Below, one piece after another: positions 10,364 through 25,300 of a DNA stretch of 64,000 nucleotides. Under the pieces are notes generated by a model. The model saw nothing but the letters and a program-made list of their open reading frames with translations. It made no database searches and was not told the DNA's origin. The translations under genes and the position numbers were made by a program. Numbering within the stretch: position 1 is the stretch's first letter; every line of letters starts with the position of its first letter. This DNA is from Strongylocentrotus purpuratus (taxonomy: Eukaryota; Echinodermata; Echinoidea; Camarodonta; Strongylocentrotidae). Location of the stretch: assembly GCF_000002235.5 (NCBI RefSeq), contig NW_022145613.1, positions 10,788,429 through 10,852,428 of the forward strand, written 5' to 3'.

Positions 10364-13300
10364 CTGATGAAATAAATGGACAAAGACAACAAACAGTAAG
10401 AATAACAAGAAGACTATCTGTGAAATTTAAACATTAGCAGTGTCCTAGTATTCAAATTATGCAAGGAAACCTGTTTACTTTCTAGACTTCACTGTCAGAC
10501 ACTTTTGAGTGACTGACTGACTTCTTTATTTTATTTCGTAATAACATACATAAAATGAGCTGTTAAGGTACATGAGCATTTGTCTACATCAGTAACCAAC
10601 TTCTTGTAATGGCCAAAACGTGCAACTGATTGATTTTTGCAGATGTGCATTCATACACAGGTTTATCAGAACATCAAATTGGACCTTAGCTGCACAATTA
10701 TTCATGTGACAGAATGCGCTAGAAACCGAGCAATGCAGTTCTATCACCTCGACAACGATATCCTTTTTTTGTTTTAAATTATCTTACACAACTTTACACA
10801 ACAAATTTACAGTGTATGCACTTGGAGAGCAAAATAATTAGTCTGTTTTATTTACTAATGTAAAACGCTTTGAGCGTGTTTTTGTAAAGGCGCTTTATAA
10901 ATATCAATATGTATGTATGTATGTATCCTCGCAAACCACTTACCACAATGCCTCTCTTGGTCATCTCACTGTGGATCCTCTTGATCGGAATGGAGAAGTA
11001 GAGGGACAGTTGGGCACCCCTATCCTCGGGGTTGGAGGGGGTCAGGATGGTAATGAACTCCTTACTCTTCCGATGGGCGCTGTTCTTGCCAAAGTGATGA
11101 CCCAAGAGGTAATCCAGGTACCCCGTCAGGACCATCGACTTGGCGCGCAGCTCGGCCATGCTGGTCATACGGAACACCTAAGCGACAAGGAAATGTAGGA
11201 TATATTCTTCAGTTTGGGTAGCAAAAAAGGAACTTGAAATGAAACATGTCACGCATGTTCTTATATTGCTCCACCAGTACGGCAAGAGGCACATGTGCCA
11301 GCTATTCTGATGTTCTGGGACCCATTTCACGTACAAAACTTGTCATTAGTTATAAGCTACTGAAATCCTTACTTCTGATTGGTTATCAGCAGATTTGTCA
11401 CTGATTTTTGTCATTTGTCATTGAAAAAAGGCTTTGTGAAACGGGTCCCAGTTCATCGATTCCACGGAATTTGAATCTAAATATCTAAACACAAATCTGA
11501 AATCAAAGCTTAAGGTCCTTTCTGGCCTAAACGTCACAGCAGCTAATAGAATGTGCTTAACTACCTGTCTATTTCACCACTAAAGAAACCTGATCAAATG
11601 TTTGTTGCTGTGTTGTTGTTGTGTTTTTTTGGGGGGAGCACAACAAAGACTGTATTTAGGCCTTTATTTATTTTAATGAATGATGGCATAGAAGTATCAT
11701 TTCTCAATAGTTCAATTATACTCTTTTTTTTTTTTTACATAGATGGATGACAAGAAAAACTGGAGTGTGTAAAACCATCATGGAATACTCAACAATGATG
11801 CAAACATTGAGAGAAAAGAGAGATAGAGAACAAACAAAAAGGGATTTCACTGAATGCAATCATTCTAAAAATGAAAAAAAAAAAAAAATACAGACAATTA
11901 TTGTTGTATTTATTTTGCCAATAAAATGGAGTGCATCAGTGATTAACATAGAACTACATTATCTTTCAGTACATTTTGAGAAAAAGTGCATAAAAACGGG
12001 ATTTGAATTGCAACAGGCAACAGAAATATGAAACCATTTGACAATTTTCAGATGTGACCCTTTTGATATTTAATACAACTCAATAGTGTAAAATATTTTT
12101 TCATTTGCAACCATTAAAAAGGTGATTTAGGCATAAACGATACTTACATCTAGACTTGCTCTCAAAGGACACGTAGCAAAGATGGAGGGATTGCTGATGC
12201 GATAGCCAGCAATGCCTGGGGATAACTCCAGCTCTATTCAAAAGGAAACAAAAAAACATTACAAAATAAGATTTTTGAAATAAATTCCAGTCCAATATAA
12301 TAATAATAATAAATAATAATAAAGCCGTCCACTCCAAATTTTATTAAACCGAAACGGAAATTCTTTTTGCCCAATTGATCGTGAGCCCGGCAGCCACTGA
12401 GCAGCGCCAGATCGACGTCACCAAACAACACCAAACAACAAGGAGCCGCCATTTTTTAAGGCTAAGTTGAGATTATTCCAGTAACCCATCCTTTACAACA
12501 TTCACATATAGGTAGATGCACCCCCCCTGTCTTTGATATTTTCTCCCTCTTCTTTCTCGTTATTGGTACCACCTCACATTTTACCTTATATTTACTTAAG
12601 TTTTAATTGTATAATTTTTTTTAGTTATTGGGGGTAGTCCTCGACAAATCATTTTTGATTTTTGACTACCCCTTCCACATTTGCTGATTTGTTTCTTTTT
12701 TAAAACATACATTGCTCCAACTGGAGTCGTTTCATTGTACATGTTCTATTATTGTATTGTATGTATGTATTTTATTCTATGTAGCTCCCTATGTTTTGCA
12801 TTTGTGGAGAAATAAATTGAACTTTGAACTTTGAACTTATTTTAATCCTAGATTACCCCCCGAATCAAATGGAATCACCTATGAATTTGAGATGCAACTC
12901 GTATTACAGGCAAAGGATGGAATTGTAGTATGTTACATAAATTACATGTTGGTTAATTTGTCAATATCAATTCCAACATGAAACAAACTGAACCTTTTTC
13001 AGTTGACCAAAATACATATACATGTAAAATAAGTCACTTTAAAGATACAATCTGCACATAAGCAGATAAAGGTCACTTGTATAAAACTGTAAAACCGTGA
13101 CAAATACTGGATTCGTGCTCAGGATAGGTATGTAATCATTCATTTATTAACCACCGGCACATTCTCTGATACACAGGTGAAAGAGGTCTTATCAAAAGAG
13201 CAAACAAAAGGCATGCATGATCGAAGCACCTCCATCACTTTGACAGTGATTATTCTAAAGTTCACAAAGTGGGACGTTAGTAGAAGTGCGCGTTCTCTGA

Positions 13301-16300
13301 AGTGGCTTATTTATAGTATGCCTCTGGCATTCCTTGTGACAAAGGCATAGCCAATCATCCCTTTTTTTTTTGTAACCGGTATATCACATTTAATTAAAAG
13401 GTCTTTCAACTATTTCATAACAAACTTTTATTGCAGATACAATGTACTACATAACTTGCTCCATATGCACTATGAACATGACAGACAAAGAAAGCGGACA
13501 AAATATACAGTTCCTCAGGTAGACAAAGGAACATCCCTTCACTGCTATTATGTTAAAAGGTGAATATGCATGTGACACCTGTTCCACACATTTTTGTCTG
13601 TCATGTTCATAGTGATGCCTTTGGGAGTTTGGGCTATCTCACAATAAACAAACTTTTTTAGTAATGTAATCTAATTTAATGCACAAATCTTTGTTAAGTG
13701 CCTCATTACAAATTATTTAATTTGCCAGTTACAAATAATTATACTAGTTAGAATGTGAATTGCATACATTTCGCGTTGTTAAAGGTAAAGACAAGTATTG
13801 GAAACGCCCCAATTTCAAAAAATGAAATGGAAGCTCTCATTACCGATCATGTGAAAGAATATGTTTTGACTAATACATGATGATAAAAAATTTGCCGGGA
13901 AACCGCCTACTAATTCATATATTTGGTAAATTTGTTTCTCTCATGGTCTGTGAGAGATACAGGGTAGTCCCATATACATCTTTCTGTGTATAGTGCTTGT
14001 AACTTTACGAAGAATGGGCCAAATTTCTTATCATTTTGATGATTCCAGAACCTTGCAGATGCTAGATGCTAGATGATCAACCTTTTCTGATCGATTCCAC
14101 AACGTTTCTTTCACAATGCAATCGCATGACCATAACTGGTCTTTACCTTTAAGTAGGACAAGCCGTAATGTTTGTCTTACCTAGCAACAATTAATGTATT
14201 AATGAATTCTGACTATTGAAATACAATTATCCATAGCAGGTGAATGAAACAATTCATATCAAGGCACTTCACTAACAAAACAAGTGTGCTTTAAATTTGG
14301 TTACATTATAAACAAGGGAAACGCTCTCGGCGGTCTCGCCTGCATAACGCAATTCAATATGATAAACCAGAACGTCAATGACGTAGCGCTCATCCGTATC
14401 TCACAACAACAAATATCGTAAATTTTATGTGGTACACTTTTGAACTGGTCAAAAAATAGAAATTTGATGCCCTGGAAGGGACATAATTTCATTTCATTTG
14501 CATAAAGTACCATAAATAATCAATGGAGCAAAATCTCACAATTCTGTGTTTATTGTTCCAAATTAAGCTCTACCAGATAAGGCAAAATCGGTCAAGAAAT
14601 GAGGGAAAAGAAGCAAGTTTTGTTATTTTTCGAATAAATTTGCATAAATTACCATAATTAATTAATCGAGAACAATTTCAAAATTCTGTGTAGAAGTTTA
14701 GTGTACCAAAGTTAGCTCTACGATATAAAGCAAACCAAATCAAAATCGGTCGAGAAATGAAGGAGAAGAAGCCTTTTTTGTGATTTCGAATAAATTTGCA
14801 TAAATTAGCATAGATAATGAATTTCACGACTCTGTGTAGAAATTTTAAATCCCTCCTAGCCCTATCATATGAAACAATCAGAATCAAAATCGGTTGAAAA
14901 ATAATGAAGAAGAAGCATTTTGAAAATCTTATTTGATGCCACAACAAAGTCTAAGTTTGTTGACCTTAAATGGCCTTTGACCTTAACTTAGTGACCTGAA
15001 ATTCTACTCACATGATTGGGGAGACTTGATAACCCTATAGTCCAAGTTTCATTGACTAAGAACTTATACTTTCAAAATTATATCAAAAATTCAAAAACTT
15101 AACCTTAGGTTAAGTTTTCGATGATGATGCTACAACATAGTCCAAGTCTGTTGACCTGAAATGACCTTTGACCTTGACTTTGTGATCTGAAATTCTACTC
15201 ACATGATTGGGGATACTTGATTACCCTATAGTCAAAGTTTCATTGACTAAGAACTTATACTTTAAAAATTATACCAAAAATTCAAAAACTTAACCTTAGG
15301 TTAAGTTTTTGATGTTGACGCCGTCGCCGCCGCCGTCACCGGAAAAGCGGCGCCTATGTCTCGCTTTTTGCTACGCAGGCGAGACAAAAAGGGCCCATTG
15401 TACATCAATTTTGACATGCCTGAACAGCGGTACATGTATTTTTTGGGAGGGGGGTGGGCTCACAATGGATCCGCAAGGGGGGATATTTTCAACATGACTT
15501 TGAAAACAAGATCATCCCGGCTTAAAATATAGGGTCAATAAGTAAATACAAAAGGTCACATGTGCATACATTGCATATGTAAGAAGTGCAATAGGTGCTG
15601 TGCTGAATCAGAAGTAAAGAGCAAGAAGGATTTTGCACCTACACGTAATGATATTCAACTTTAAAGACCCTATCCGATGAAAATACAACTTCATATCAAT
15701 GGACAGCTGAATGAACGTGAAAAATACAAATATAAAGGAATATCAATTTTCTCCTTTCAGTATTGCACAAAAGCAAGTTAAATCTTTATTTTCTGCACCC
15801 CTGCTAATGATGGGTAGACAGGGGTCACATTTGCCGCAGTTAGGGTGATGACATTACATGTGCACCCAATCGTCTTGCCTACATGTATATAGCTGAGGCA
15901 ATCAGCCATGCTCAGTTAAAGGTAAAGACCAGTATTGGAAACGCCCCAATTTCAAAAAATGAAATGGAAGCTCTCATTACCAATCATGTGAAAGAATATT
16001 TTTTGACTAATACATGATGATAAAAAAATTGCCGGGAAACCGCCTACTAATTCATATATTTGGTAAATTTGTTTCTCTCATGGTCTGTGAGAGATATAGG
16101 GTAGTCCCATATACATCTTTCTGTGTATAGTGCTTGTAGCTTTACGAAGAATGGGCCAAATTTCTTATCATTTTGATGATTCCAGAACCTTGCAGATGCT
16201 AGATGCTAGATGATCAACCTTTTCTGATCAATTCCACGTTTCTTTCACAATGCAATCGCATGACCATAACTGGTCTTTACCTTTAATGCAAAGTCATTAT

Positions 16301-19300
16301 GATTATGCGTACTCAGCATAAGATGATGTCATCAAGTCAATAGCTAGTTTTTAGGTCCACAACTTCCCATTTTCATAGGTTTAGATTTCAAATGTTCAGA
16401 AAGTTGTTACTCATTTCCCCCTAAAGACACCCCTTCAGCAATCAACACCCCTCCTCGATGACAATTACCCCCCGAAAAAAATCAAAGCCAACATATTATC
16501 AGGGTGGATGAATTAATGAACAAAGGGTTAGTTTTCCAGGGGGTAATTTTCCGGGGAGTGATTGTCCAGGTTGAAAATGGATATTATTGTAATCTATGGC
16601 TTATAAGTTTTCTGTTGGTATAGTCCTTCCTTTTTCACTTCCAACATGGTCTTTAAATTTGAACAAAACCTTTGACTACATTAATGACCGAACTTTTAAC
16701 CACAGTGACATAAGAAAAGCAAGCAACATTTATTATACTATATAAAAATAAAACCATTTTTTATTTCTAACAAATTGCACAAAATGTACACAGTTACATC
16801 AAAGACAATGCATACAATGGAGATACACAGAAAAATTATATTGCACGCTAATGATTTTCAGACAATCACAGTACACAAAAACACTAAACGTAATAATTCT
16901 TGTATGTCTAGTGATAACAATTCAGCCAATAAGATAGGTGCTTACAAATACCGTAATTAACGTTGTATAAACCGCCCTCGTGTATTAACCGCACCCCTCT
17001 TTTTCGTCCTTAAAAAAAAAAAAAAAAATTGGCCGAGATTTTTTTTGTGTGTGTGTAAGATCATTGATGTAAATTAAAAAACAGTAGGGGACCTAGGAAA
17101 GAACCTTGTGGTACACCATGCAATAGAAGAAAAATTGGAGGAATTATTATTATGAACTACATATTGAGATCTATCAGAAAGATTACTTTCAAACCAAGAT
17201 GACAGACAAATTTGAATGTTGTTCTAGTTTCCGAGTGGTGAGTCAACACACCGATTACCGAGCTGGGAGACATTGCCAGGCATAGTGCCAGGTGGAGGGG
17301 CATAAATAAAAAATAAATAAATAAAAAAATCGGTGTACCGTGTATACGCCGCACCCCCCGACTTTGAATTTTTTTCGGCGGCAAAAAGGTGCGGTTAATA
17401 CACCGTTAATTACGGTACTCCATTTTATGTAAGTGGTGCTTGCACGCTAACCAATCAAGACTGTGTACACAACTATACTCATATAGCATTGTGTTGTAAA
17501 AAATGGGAACTCCCTATATTTATACAAACATGCACACGCACAGTTTGACTCTTTGACTTTTTAAACGTTTTTACAACATAAAAACGTTTATATTTACTGG
17601 ATGGTAAGACATGGCAGTATCCTGGCCCTGTCCCTATGTAAGGCGGGCATGACGGATTGCACACTTTAAATGGAGAGCTATTCGCTTTAATAAGGTAAAA
17701 ATAAAAAATAAATAAAAAAGGAAATCAGAAAGGACAAAGACAAGTATCAAATTGAAATTTCAAGAATTGTAACAGTGTGATCATCCCCAGTAACTTGATT
17801 TAGTATGTTACTTGCTTACTTATGTAACAGCTTCATTTCCTCTAGAGCACCGTTTTCCATATGGACAAAAATACTTCAAATACTTTGTGTCTGTGTGTAC
17901 CGTACTTCACATGCATCAATGTCAATGAATGCAATTCCAAACACATGCATGTATATATATATGCACAATGTGTATGCATCATGAGTTGAAAATGCAAGTA
18001 ACTCCATGATATTAAACATCTACACAAACTCCAGAAATTCTAAATTACCACTAGCTGTTGTGATGGAGGGAAAATGCATACATGTAGATGAAACGATAGA
18101 TTAATAATAAAGCCTCTGTTTTGTCTATAATTTATTCACACACGTACATGTACTATATCTCATTCATATCCCATGCTTTCGAAGTAAATGTTCAAAAGCT
18201 CAATTCTATACTCACCATTGTTCATTTGAAACCTGCTCTTAAATTTGTGGCCCCACCATCCAACCAATCTGAAAGAAAGATATCCAGCAGAAAATTGAAT
18301 ATAAGTGTGTCTCCGATTACATTCAAATAAGAACTACAACAACAAATAATATTGATAATAATAAAACTACTTATAATGATAGTAGTAATAATAATTATAA
18401 TGATGATTATAATAATGATTATCAATATTATTTAAAGATAATAATAACAAAAACAACAATAAAAATATATCCACAACAATAATAATAATGATAATAGTAC
18501 AAAATTAAAATAGCCTATTATACTCAAGAAGTCTGTATATAATGTGTACCTATCTCTGCAAGTGCCTTTTACCACTACACATAATATATTACTGTCACTC
18601 TTTAAGAATGTATTTGGGGGAAATAAATGAGACTTTCATGATTTTAACAGTTTACCCGCTTTGATTAACTAATGGGACAAGCAGTGGACTGCCAAGGTAG
18701 ACGTTTGTGTCTCAAACGGTATATCATATGAATCCTATATTCCACACAATGTACGAGTCTAGGGTTTCAATGCATAGCCGATAATGGGTCAAAGTGTACC
18801 AATCACCTAAAACTATAATAATGATTGGTACACAGAATAGGGCTTCCTAGCTTTCTGGCCAAACATGTACCTTCCATCCACATAATGAGCTGAAACCATA
18901 CAAGAACATGTCCATTTTTCATAACTAAACTATTATGTGACTGACACAGCTGTCCCCTTTTCCTAGATGTCAAAAACAACATCATTTATTTGTTATTTTC
19001 TTCAAAAACAGGCATCCAAGATAAGGATGGTTGGAATAATATTTTAAAACCCCAAACAGCTGAAAACAATGCAATAGTTTGTCTTTAAAAAAAATCAGTT
19101 TAAATATGCGCCCCTACATTTTATTTTATTTTTTTTTAAACCTCAGTTTCATTATGTTCCCTTATGCTACCTTACCACTATGCACAGAAAGAGATGCGAC
19201 AAAATTGGCACCAATGGTCAAATTTGACTAACAGCCATTTATAATACCAAACAAAGAAGAAGAAGAAGACACATACTTGGGTTCCATGGACTGAGCCAGT

Positions 19301-22300
19301 TTAGAATGAAGAAAAGCACCGCCATGACTTCCAGCGCCAGAATTCAGATACTGAAACAGAGAGATATTCAACAAGTACAATCCTTTAAAACTACAACATA
19401 GGTATAATCAGCTCATCAATTCTCTTCACATAATAACTATATTAAAGGGAAAATCCAACCTTCATAGCAACCTACTCTAGAGGAAAGCAGAAAAATCAAA
19501 AAAGTAGAATGGTGTAAGTTTGAATGCAATTGTACAAAAAGTTGTATTCACTATACGTGTGGGCTCTTCAAATTGGCTAAATCAGTAATGTCTCAACTTT
19601 CCAGTTTTTTCCTACACACAAAATTACTAAATTCCATTTTTTTTCCAGTAATGTATGACTATGATAATATGATATCCATAACATATTTGAAGTAGTACCC
19701 CTGGGATAGGGCACTTGGGAGAAAAGGAGAAATTAGTTATTTTATTCTGGTCAGTTCTGTAGTTCTTTTGTTCCTTTTCTTTTGCCATAAAAAGGTGTAA
19801 GTAATTGTTTGGTAACTTCGCAAAAAATGCTGACAAAGTAGCAAAGCTTTACAATCATCTAGGCATTGTTTCAATGGGAAACCGCCATAAGAACACGTTC
19901 GGCGACAACACGTGTTGAATTAAAAACATGTGTTTCAAAGGGCTGCTGGCAAACTAGTACTTACGACTGTTCTGGCAATGTAGCAGAGCTATACAATCAT
20001 CTGGGCATCGCTTCACGAAACTGTCATAAGAACAAGTTCACCGACATTACACACGTTTCAAAGGGGCTGTCAGCGAACTTGTACCTATGACGGTTTTGTG
20101 AAACGTTGCCCAGGATGGAGTCTGCTGAAGAGCAAAGAGTGACTTACCTTGTACGTACAAAAGACTGCAAAGTCTACCTCCCAGTCATGAAGATGGAGCT
20201 CGACATTACCTACTGCATGAGCTAGATCAAAGCCGACATAACAACCCTGTGTAAACAGAGAAAAATGAAATAAAAATACACATCAGCGTGGGCATTAGTG
20301 AGGATTGTTCACACAAGTTGTACCTTTGGGATAATCTAGACATCCAAAAGCAATTGCAAAACGGGTTTGGACTCTTTTTAAGGTACCGAGGATGGATCAT
20401 GATACAGCCCAAACACAAGATGTGTTTTATTTCTTTTATTAAATGGTAATGAAGATCTTTGTCACTTGATGAATTATCCTGATGTCATATTTCATTGCTG
20501 TAGAATCAATTTACACAGTTTGACCTAGACGATTAACCCGCTGGTCATAAAAAATGCTAATGATCGGTCATCAGAAAGTGATAATGACCAGTTACGCCAT
20601 AGGCAAAAGGAAAACCCACAGAAAATCAACTGAGAAACAACTTACAAAGTTTGATCTACACGACTGACTGACTGGTCGTAAAAGAATGCTAATGACCAGT
20701 CGTTAAAAAGTGCTAATGACCAGTTTTTACATGTTGTTAGGCAAAAGGAAATCCCACAGAGACATGTATTAAAGAGAACCTTAATGCAAGAGATGTACAA
20801 AGAGAGGTCCATAAAATAATATGAGGAACAGAGAAGGTAAGAAAAAGAGAAAAAATAAAAAATAAAGAGGAAGATACAAGTAAAAAATAAGCAACAACAA
20901 CAACAGCAAAAGTAGGGGGGGGGACAGAGATGGGTGAGGAAGAGCAAATACAATCCTTTTTGTAATATTTAAAATGTGTGAGGGTAATAAGACCTTTCGT
21001 CTGAATCTCTTTGGTTCATTGAAAATGCAAAATGTGGATTCCAACAGACAATCTTATAAAATATTCCACCCATTTTTAAATCCTATCCCATAATTGCAAA
21101 AAGTCAATATGAAATAGTTCTATGGGAACGAGTGAAAAGATTTTTCTCATCCCTACAAGATTCTCATCTGTTTTGAGATCCAAGCAGATATTATTACCTC
21201 CAGGCAGACAGTACCCGGTATGCATAATATTTAAGGATTAAAAAAAAAAAGAGAGATTACTTGCACCTGTTTTTCTCATACCCTGGATTGATTAAGGGTG
21301 CGTTCCAGCAATTTTTTAAAGCTAGAATCACAAACATGAATCACAAATCAAAACACTGTTAAAAAAAAAGGTTTATGCGGGAGAGCGTTCAAGCAATTTT
21401 TCATCTACGCTGATTCTCGCTCATTTCAAGCCCAAGCGATTTTTAGCGACCGTGATTTTGCAGAATCACGATACAAAACGCATCTTTTTCAGCGTTTTAT
21501 GTTTGCGTTTTTAAACACTTTTATTTTTACAACCGACAAAAAAAAAATCACTTGAACGCACCTGTGTTTTAAGCTAAACGTCTTTGAAAACCGCGTTTCT
21601 AGGGTGAAAAAGTGTCGCTTGAATGCACCCTTAGATTTGCAAATATTTCCAGTTTGAAAGAGATGCCATATCTTTTTTTGAAGATGACATCAATAAAAAA
21701 CAAGGCCTTACTTGTGTCGAACGTGATTTCAATTTATTGGCGAGGGAATTCTAGGTACGTGGGTCCTTTGTATTGGCTTTGTATTCACACGTAGAAGATA
21801 AAGAAGCAGCATACCAGGGGAGCGTTCCACAAAGATTAAAATCAACTTAAGTTGGACTTGAACGATGGCAGGCCGTTCATGCCACTGTTTGCTCTCACCA
21901 TTTACTGGCATTTGTCTCTTAAGGGACGTACAAATCTCTCACAAATCTACATTTTTTGATAATTCATTATTGAAGGAAAGAAATATTATCTGAAAATTAT
22001 AATTTCTAATTTAATATCTAGTTCAAGAATTTGTAATGGCATAAAAAGCCTACCTCAGTATAAATCCAAGTCTTGAATATGACTTAAGTTTACAAAGTAA
22101 GCAAATTTCTTTCTATGACAATAAACTATCAAAAAATTTAATTCTGTAGATTTCTGACATCCCTTGAGAGACCAATGGTGAGAACAACCCGGGGCATGAA
22201 TGGCCTGCCATAGTTCCAGTCCTACTTTATAATAAACCAATCTTAGTCGATTCACTCACCTTTGTATGTCCAGCTTTAGTGATGACCGGCATGTTGAAGA

Positions 22301-25300
22301 GCTGACCAGTATAATACTGCAGGGCGCCGAGCAAGATGACCGCTATACTATCCCCTTCCTTCTCAATCATACTCAACACGTCCTCAGTTCTTAAATCATA
22401 CTCTCCCTAAGATACAAAAATAAATAAATAATAGTAGTTTAATAGTGCTTGTACATTGCCCAAATCTTTCATACTTGAAACTCGTAGAGATGCTCATATA
22501 TTTTGAACTAGCTTCAGAATTACTGCTATTATGGCAATTTATAGCATTTTACAGAATGACTTCCTGCCAGGTATCTATTTTACCTCACCTAGATCGAGAG
22601 TGGCAAATGTAGATGCATGTCTTGGCATAGACCGAATTTTCCGTCTCTTTCGTTCGTTAGCCTCTTATTGGGGTAGGGTCGGCTCTCTCTTTAGAGACGG
22701 AAACCGCCTATACACATTCCCTTGATAACGCCACGGCCATTTCAGGTCGTATTGTTATGCCCCCAAAATCCCCCAAAATGTCATTTTACCTCGTACATAT
22801 CCAATTGTAAATTAGGCCTAGGCTATAATACATTGGTTCCACTTACTAACTTGACTGAAATAATCCGTTTAATGGTACCTTTTAAGGAAATTATGGGTCA
22901 AAATCGACATCCATGTTAAAAATCTTGCAAGCCGTGTTAAACTCTCGCTGCGCATGGAGTCATCTAAATTAATCTCATCCCTTCTAGTCTACGCCGAAGG
23001 CAAAATGATAATGAAGGAAAAACTGTGATAACGCCATTACGAACGTGTAGATGAGCTCACAGAAATACCTAACATTTTATAGATCTAGATATTTTGCTGT
23101 CTCCATCAGCTCAAGATTGCCAAATAGCCCACTTTTTCTGATTAGGGAAATAATCCAGAAGTTACAAATCGCGTCTTCATCAGCTTGAGAATTGACCTTG
23201 AAACTTGAAACTCGAGCTCAAGATATTTTGCTCAGCGTTAGCGCATAGTGCGAGTCTTCGGGTTGGTCAAAATAGCGGGATATTTTGCAAACTAGCCCAA
23301 GAAATCTTGGGATGATTATCTCGACCAAATATCCCACTAATTACAACTTCGGGCTGATGAAAACGCAAATTAACTGGATAATTTGCGATCGGGACAGTTC
23401 AAATAGCGGGATATTTGGCAATCTCGAGCTGATGAAGACAGGCCTAAAGACAAAAAACATCTGAGACCACATTTGGAACAACAGTCGGAAGTATACAGTT
23501 TCAAAGAGGGTAGTTGATGCTCTTCATTCAATTCAATTTCTAAAGCTATACCAACACTTACTTTTCTTGGTTCCACGCAAATAAGACTCGTTGCTGGATC
23601 ATACCCGTTGAGACGTATGTGAGACTCCACCGCATACTGGGTTGGCAAAAAAAACAACACAAAATGCTCCAATTTCAGAAGATTTGTGCCAGTGGATTTC
23701 TCTTTTCTCATCTTGTTTAAGAATCATGAATAAATTACTCCATGTCATTAAAGGGATCCGGTAACTTTGTCTCAGATTCTGAAACAAAATTCTGGATTTA
23801 GCTCATGCTGCAAATATAATTATAAACCTTTAGGTCAGTCAGAAACCCCATGACTTTTACAAGCCGATCGCCGGTCTGATTATCAAGATATTTATGATTG
23901 GAACTACAAATTTTGAAAACCGTTCGCCTGACGGTTTTCATAACACTACAGTCTATTGGGGAAAACGAGTATAGTAAAACCGTTCACTCAAAGATTTTTA
24001 CTTTTTTGAGGCACTTCTTGATCATTTTGAAGCGCCAATTTTTTTAGGGCTTCAATATTACACCATATCACAGACACTGATAACACGTAGGGCCGTGTAT
24101 CTCAGATTTAACATTGTTATACGATCCCTTTAAATGGCTTTTCTTCATACCATCCCTCCTTTTTACTCTGAGGCCGGTAATCATAAAAACTGACTAACTT
24201 TAGGCCGGGTCAAAGTATAAAAGCAGAACTTCAGTCCACTATGGCAAAAAATCATCCAACGACGATGGAAAATGCTATATAACCCAACCACAACAACTGA
24301 TTTGCATTTTGTATGGACTATTGAATATCATATGTCAACCTCCTCATCCCTTTAAAAAAAAAGCCTTGTTATAGTGTAAATAAGAAATCAGTCACTAGAA
24401 TTCTTTTTACTCTTTTGTATTTTTCTTCATGGTTTTAGTCTGTGGTTGTATGGCGCATTTCAGTATTTTGGTAAAGATAAGAACTGAATTGAGTTGATTT
24501 TTAATATTCAATAAGTAAGATTCTGCTCAGTAATTGTTTAACAATCCCAAACAGTAACTTACATGATCACTTGGAAAGGCTTTTGATTCAATGAGAATTT
24601 TATGTCTTTTCTTCGTGGGCTGATAAAATGACATCTGCAAGATAATTAAACAAAGAACAAACAAATGAACAAAGCATCAAAAGGTAGAAAATGAACAAAG
24701 CATCAAAAGGTATAAATTGAACTGTTCTTATAAGATGTACTGTACAATGGCCGTTTGCCTGCAAAACTAAGAACTAGACTAGATGTCTTTACACAGCATT
24801 CAGCCTTGCAAAAACATATAAACTTAATTTGAAGGTGACAAGTCTGTGAATGCTTCTGATGCTGAATTTTACTTTGATCTGAACTGACATAAAAAATGCA
24901 TGTTAATTATGTACCTAGTATAAGCCTACAGTTGAATTGTGAAAGATAAGCAAAAAACAGATCAATCGTTTTCTGTTATCTTTACATGATCATGCAAGGT
25001 TTTTCTAGCAAGAGGGGGCTATATTGATGCAACGAATACTACACAAAAAGTGTTCATAGCTATACAGTGTGAGTCAAAAAACGTTTACACCTAGAAAATT
25101 GCTCATTATTTTAAAAATCATCTATGAACAGTAAATTATTGTATACCTTATGAAAGAGTCTTTTATCCCGAATCATTTAATATAATTTTATGTGGTATGT
25201 GGTCACGCTTGGATGAACAGGAGGCATTGTTTGCAAAAGTGCAAAAAATTGACTTGCGCCAAAGTTGCTTATGTGATATTTGAATAAAACATTTGGGATT

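Larger units (their letters stand above)
12234..18215 (-). other. KYNU intron 10 (about 6 kb)
   Basis: The second largest intron. It holds a LINE 3' tail (12540-12836), a 22-bp inverted repeat (13468-13614), two copies of TTAA MITE family B (13779, 15916), a 1.05-kb satellite-bearing element (14333-15385) and a 465-bp MITE (16951). No exon was seen. Confidence 0.8.
20247..22259 (-). other. KYNU intron 7
   Basis: Carries an imperfect 131-bp tandem duplication (20517-20761) and a 339-bp MITE (21294-21632). No exon was seen. Confidence 0.8.
22407..23561 (-). other. KYNU intron 6
   Basis: Almost filled by a single-arm copy of the 53-kb fold-back element (22628-22930) and a second inverted-repeat element (23096-23443). 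Confidence 0.85.

Noticed and set aside
14333..15385. Repeated units considered as a CRISPR-like array
   Set aside because: Units are long and degenerate with no short repeat-spacer alternation, and the context is an animal genome.
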